A stretch of 64,000 bases of DNA from Rhizobacter sp. (GTDB taxonomy: Bacteria; Pseudomonadota; Gammaproteobacteria; Burkholderiales; Burkholderiaceae_C): the NCBI GenBank assembly GCA_019635355.1, contig JAHBZQ010000002.1, positions 19,489 to 83,488 of the forward strand. The letters are read 5' to 3'. The translations under genes were made by a program, and so were the position numbers. Below are positions 61,923-64,000 of the stretch, piece after piece. Position 1 is the first letter of the stretch. Each line of letters starts with the position of its first letter. The notes below the pieces were generated by a model. That model was not told where the DNA came from. It saw nothing but the letters and a program-made list of their open reading frames with translations, and searched no databases.

Positions 61923-62906
61923 ATGAATCCCCTGAAGAGAATGTCCCTGGCCGCGCTCAGCGCGGCACTCCTGGCCCTGTCGGGCAGCGCCTGGTCGCAG
62001 ACGCCGCCCTGGCCGAGCAAGCCCATCCGCATCGTCGTGGCGTACGGGCCGGGCGGGCAGACCGACATCGTTGCCCGGGTCATTGGTGAGAGGCTGCAGC
62101 AGCGCCTGGGGCAGCCCGTGCTGGTGGAGAACCGCGCCGGCGGCGGAGGCAACGTGGGCACCGACCACGTCGCCAAGTCGGCCCCCGACGGCTACACGCT
62201 GGCCATGGCGGCCATCAGCAACTTCGGCGCCAACCCCGCGCTGTACCCCAAAATCCCGTACGACCCGCTGAAGGACTTCGTGCCGGTGGCACACGCCATC
62301 TCCACCAGCAATGTGCTGGTGGTGCACCCGTCGTTCCCTGCACGCACGCTGCCGGAACTGATCGCGCTGGCCAAGGCAAAACCAGGGGCGCTGAGCTACG
62401 CCAGTGCCGGAGCCGGCACGTCGATCCATCTCTTCATGGAGGTGCTCAAGCTGCGCGCTGGCCTGGACATCACGCACATCCCCTACAGAGGCAGCGCGCC
62501 GGCGCTGCAGGACGTGGTGGGCGGCCAAGTGCCGATGATCTTCGACTCGATGCCTTCGGCCTTCCCGATGGTGAAGGCCGGCAAGCTGCGCGCGCTGGCC
62601 GTCAGCAGCGGAACGCGCTCACCCGTCGCGCCGGACGTGCCCACCGTGGCGGAGCAAGGCGTGGCCAACTTCGATCTGGTGTCGTGGATCGGCTTCGCCG
62701 CACCGGCCGGCACGCCCGACCCCATCGTGCAGAGACTCAACGGCGAGATCAATGCCATCCTCAGGATGCCCGAGGTCGTTGCGCGATTCAATGAGCTGGG
62801 CGCGCAGACGGTGGGCGGCTCGACGGCCAGTTTCGATGCCTTCATCCGCCAGGAGATTGCGACATGGACAGACGTGGTCAAGAAGGCAGGCATCACCGCC
62901 GACTAG
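61923..62906 (+). CDS. Bug-family tripartite tricarboxylate transporter substrate-binding protein (2)
   Basis: 327 residues with a signal peptide (MNPLKRMSLAALSAALLALS, cleavage near AWSQ). IRIVVAYGPGGQTDIVARVI, VENRAGGGGNVGTDHVAKSA and IPYRGSAPALQDVVGGQVPM define the family. TAGGAGACA precedes the ATG by about five bases. Paralogue of the protein at 56265; two binders for related substrates in one operon. Membrane partners not in the window. Confidence 0.93.
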   Translation: MNPLKRMSLAALSAALLALSGSAWSQTPPWPSKPIRIVVAYGPGGQTDIVARVIGERLQQRLGQPVLVENRAGGGGNVGTDHVAKSAPDGYTLAMAAISNFGANPALYPKIPYDPLKDFVPVAHAISTSNVLVVHPSFPARTLPELIALAKAKPGALSYASAGAGTSIHLFMEVLKLRAGLDITHIPYRGSAPALQDVVGGQVPMIFDSMPSAFPMVKAGKLRALAVSSGTRSPVAPDVPTVAEQGVANFDLVSWIGFAAPAGTPDPIVQRLNGEINAILRMPEVVARFNELGAQTVGGSTASFDAFIRQEIATWTDVVKKAGITAD

Positions 62907-62965
62907 GCTCCATCCGGTAGCGGACCCGGAGCCGCTACCATCCGAGACCCGCTCGTTTCTGCCGA

Positions 62966-63760
62966 ATGCCGCGCACCAAGACCACTCCCGCCGGCCCCGT
63001 TGCCAAGCCCCCGGGCACCCAGAGCATCCAGCGAGTCGTCGGCCTGCTGCGGGAACTGGCCTCCCACAACCGGACCGGGTTGAGGCTGGTGGACCTGGTG
63101 CAGGCCGCCGGGCTCGAGCAGCCCACCGTCCACCGGATGCTGAAGTCGCTGGTGGCCGAGGGGCTGGTGATGCAGGATGCCCAGACCAAGCGTTACTTTC
63201 TTGGCCAGGCGCTGTACGAGTTTGGTCTGGCGGCCGGCCAGCGCTTCGGGCTGCGCACGCTTTGCGAACCAGTGCTTGAGAGCCTCGCACGCGAGACCGG
63301 CGACACGGTGTTTCTGACGGTGCGCAGCGGCGATGAGGCGGTTTGCCTGGATCGCCGAGAAGGTGCATCTCCGATCAAGATCTTCACTCTTGCGGTGGGC
63401 GACCGGCGCCCGCTCGGCATCGGTGCAGGAAGCCTGGCGTTGCTGGCGGCATTGCCTGACGAAGACGTCCGACGCGTCATCACGACTCAAGTGCCTCGTT
63501 CAGCAACGCTGGGCGAGTCCAACGCTCCTGCGCTGCTGGAGCGCGTGCAGACCACGCGCGCGCTTGGCTACGTCCTTCACGACGTGCGCCACTTTGAAGG
63601 CGTCAGAGCAGTTGGCGTGGCGGTGTTGGATGCCACCGGACAACCAGTCGCCGCGCTCAGCCTGTCCACGTTGGCGGCACGTCTGAGCGGCGAGCTTTTG
63701 CAGGAGCGGCTGACTTCGCTGCGGCAACACGCGAAGTCGATTGAGCATTTGCTGAAGTAG
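62966..63760 (+). CDS. IclR-family transcriptional regulator
   Basis: 264 residues. N-terminal winged HTH (SIQRVVGLLRELASHNRTGL, then DLVQAAGLEQPTVHRMLKSL) and C-terminal effector domain (TGDTVFLTVRSGDEAVCLDR, GVAVLDATGQPVAALSLSTL). Last gene of the plus-strand operon, 59 bases after the Bug gene. IclR regulators usually control adjacent catabolic operons in response to a pathway acid, so it probably acts at the divergent region 56115-56264. Confidence 0.92.
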   Translation: MPRTKTTPAGPVAKPPGTQSIQRVVGLLRELASHNRTGLRLVDLVQAAGLEQPTVHRMLKSLVAEGLVMQDAQTKRYFLGQALYEFGLAAGQRFGLRTLCEPVLESLARETGDTVFLTVRSGDEAVCLDRREGASPIKIFTLAVGDRRPLGIGAGSLALLAALPDEDVRRVITTQVPRSATLGESNAPALLERVQTTRALGYVLHDVRHFEGVRAVGVAVLDATGQPVAALSLSTLAARLSGELLQERLTSLRQHAKSIEHLLK

Positions 63761-64000
63761 TTTTTGGAGCCGTACTGAGATTGCTTCAGAGCGCACTGCA
63801 TCACGGCAGTGCGCGCCTTGCAGCGACGATCGATCTGAGACCCAAGCCTGCCAGGCACACTGCAAGATGCGGGCTGCCGCGACGTCACTCCGTTGAGCAT
63901 CCGCTTGCACCAGCAGCGGTCATCAAGCGTCCGTGCGTGACGGACCGCTTTCGGTCTCGTGCATCTGGCGTACGCGCAACATCGACTAGGTGTTTGATCC

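Noticed and set aside
1..64000. CRISPR arrays, tRNA or rRNA genes
   Set aside because: No regularly spaced direct repeats and no cloverleaf or ribosomal sequence was recognised on reading; a dedicated tRNA scan was not possible.

Overview
The window is GC-rich bacterial DNA with densely packed genes. The many Bug-type substrate-binding proteins, CaiB/BaiF CoA-transferases and MmgE/PrpD proteins, together with a FecI/FecR-linked lasso peptide locus, point to a betaproteobacterium of the Burkholderiales, perhaps near Rubrivivax. That placement is inference; there is no rRNA or other marker here.

Layout. (1) 1-9087: a five-gene operon in the style of E. coli yehI-L-M-P-Q: a DUF4132/HEAT protein (5' end outside the window), a MoxR AAA+ ATPase, a DUF5682 protein, a VWA protein and a SWIM zinc-finger protein. 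(2) 9315-18734: two near-identical 1521-bp IS5-family elements flank an RHS/YD-repeat polymorphic toxin with a C-terminal papain-like domain, its probable membrane immunity protein, and two small secreted proteins, one cut by the second IS. (3) 18735-23400: accessory debris, with a secreted Sel1-repeat protein, an intact IS1595-family element with a perfect 8-bp target duplication, IS remnants, and two paralogous XRE regulators, each behind a matching palindromic operator. (4) 24228-39707: a lasso peptide locus. Two tandem ECF sigma factors, FecR, a TonB-dependent receptor and a lasso isopeptidase lie on the plus strand. They converge on an A-B-C-D biosynthetic operon on the minus strand. The precursor gene A is only 39 codons; its predicted core is GHNFPLLGEENPDYIYRE with a Gly1-Glu9 ring. 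The exporter gene D lacks its 3' end, beside a foreign-looking gene and IS debris. (5) 40045-45955: an accessory cluster with a degenerate Y1-transposase-like protein, a degenerate tyrosine-recombinase-like protein, a DUF1173 protein, and a two-gene pair of nucleotidyltransferase-fold (GSU2403-type) proteins, one of which has lost its metal-binding motif. (6) 46494-63760: two divergent operons for CoA-dependent catabolism of an organic acid, probably alicyclic or terpenoid-like.

How the genes work together. In the lasso locus A is the precursor, B recognises and removes the leader, C closes the macrolactam, D would export, and the receptor, FecR and sigma factors would sense or import a lasso peptide that the isopeptidase then opens. 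In the catabolic region CaiB/BaiF enzymes would load substrates with CoA. An acyl-CoA dehydrogenase, crotonases, a BadI-like ring hydrolase, a thiolase-like/DUF35 pair (possible retro-aldolase), an SDR and an aldehyde dehydrogenase would degrade them. Two Bug proteins would bring substrate in and an IclR protein would regulate.
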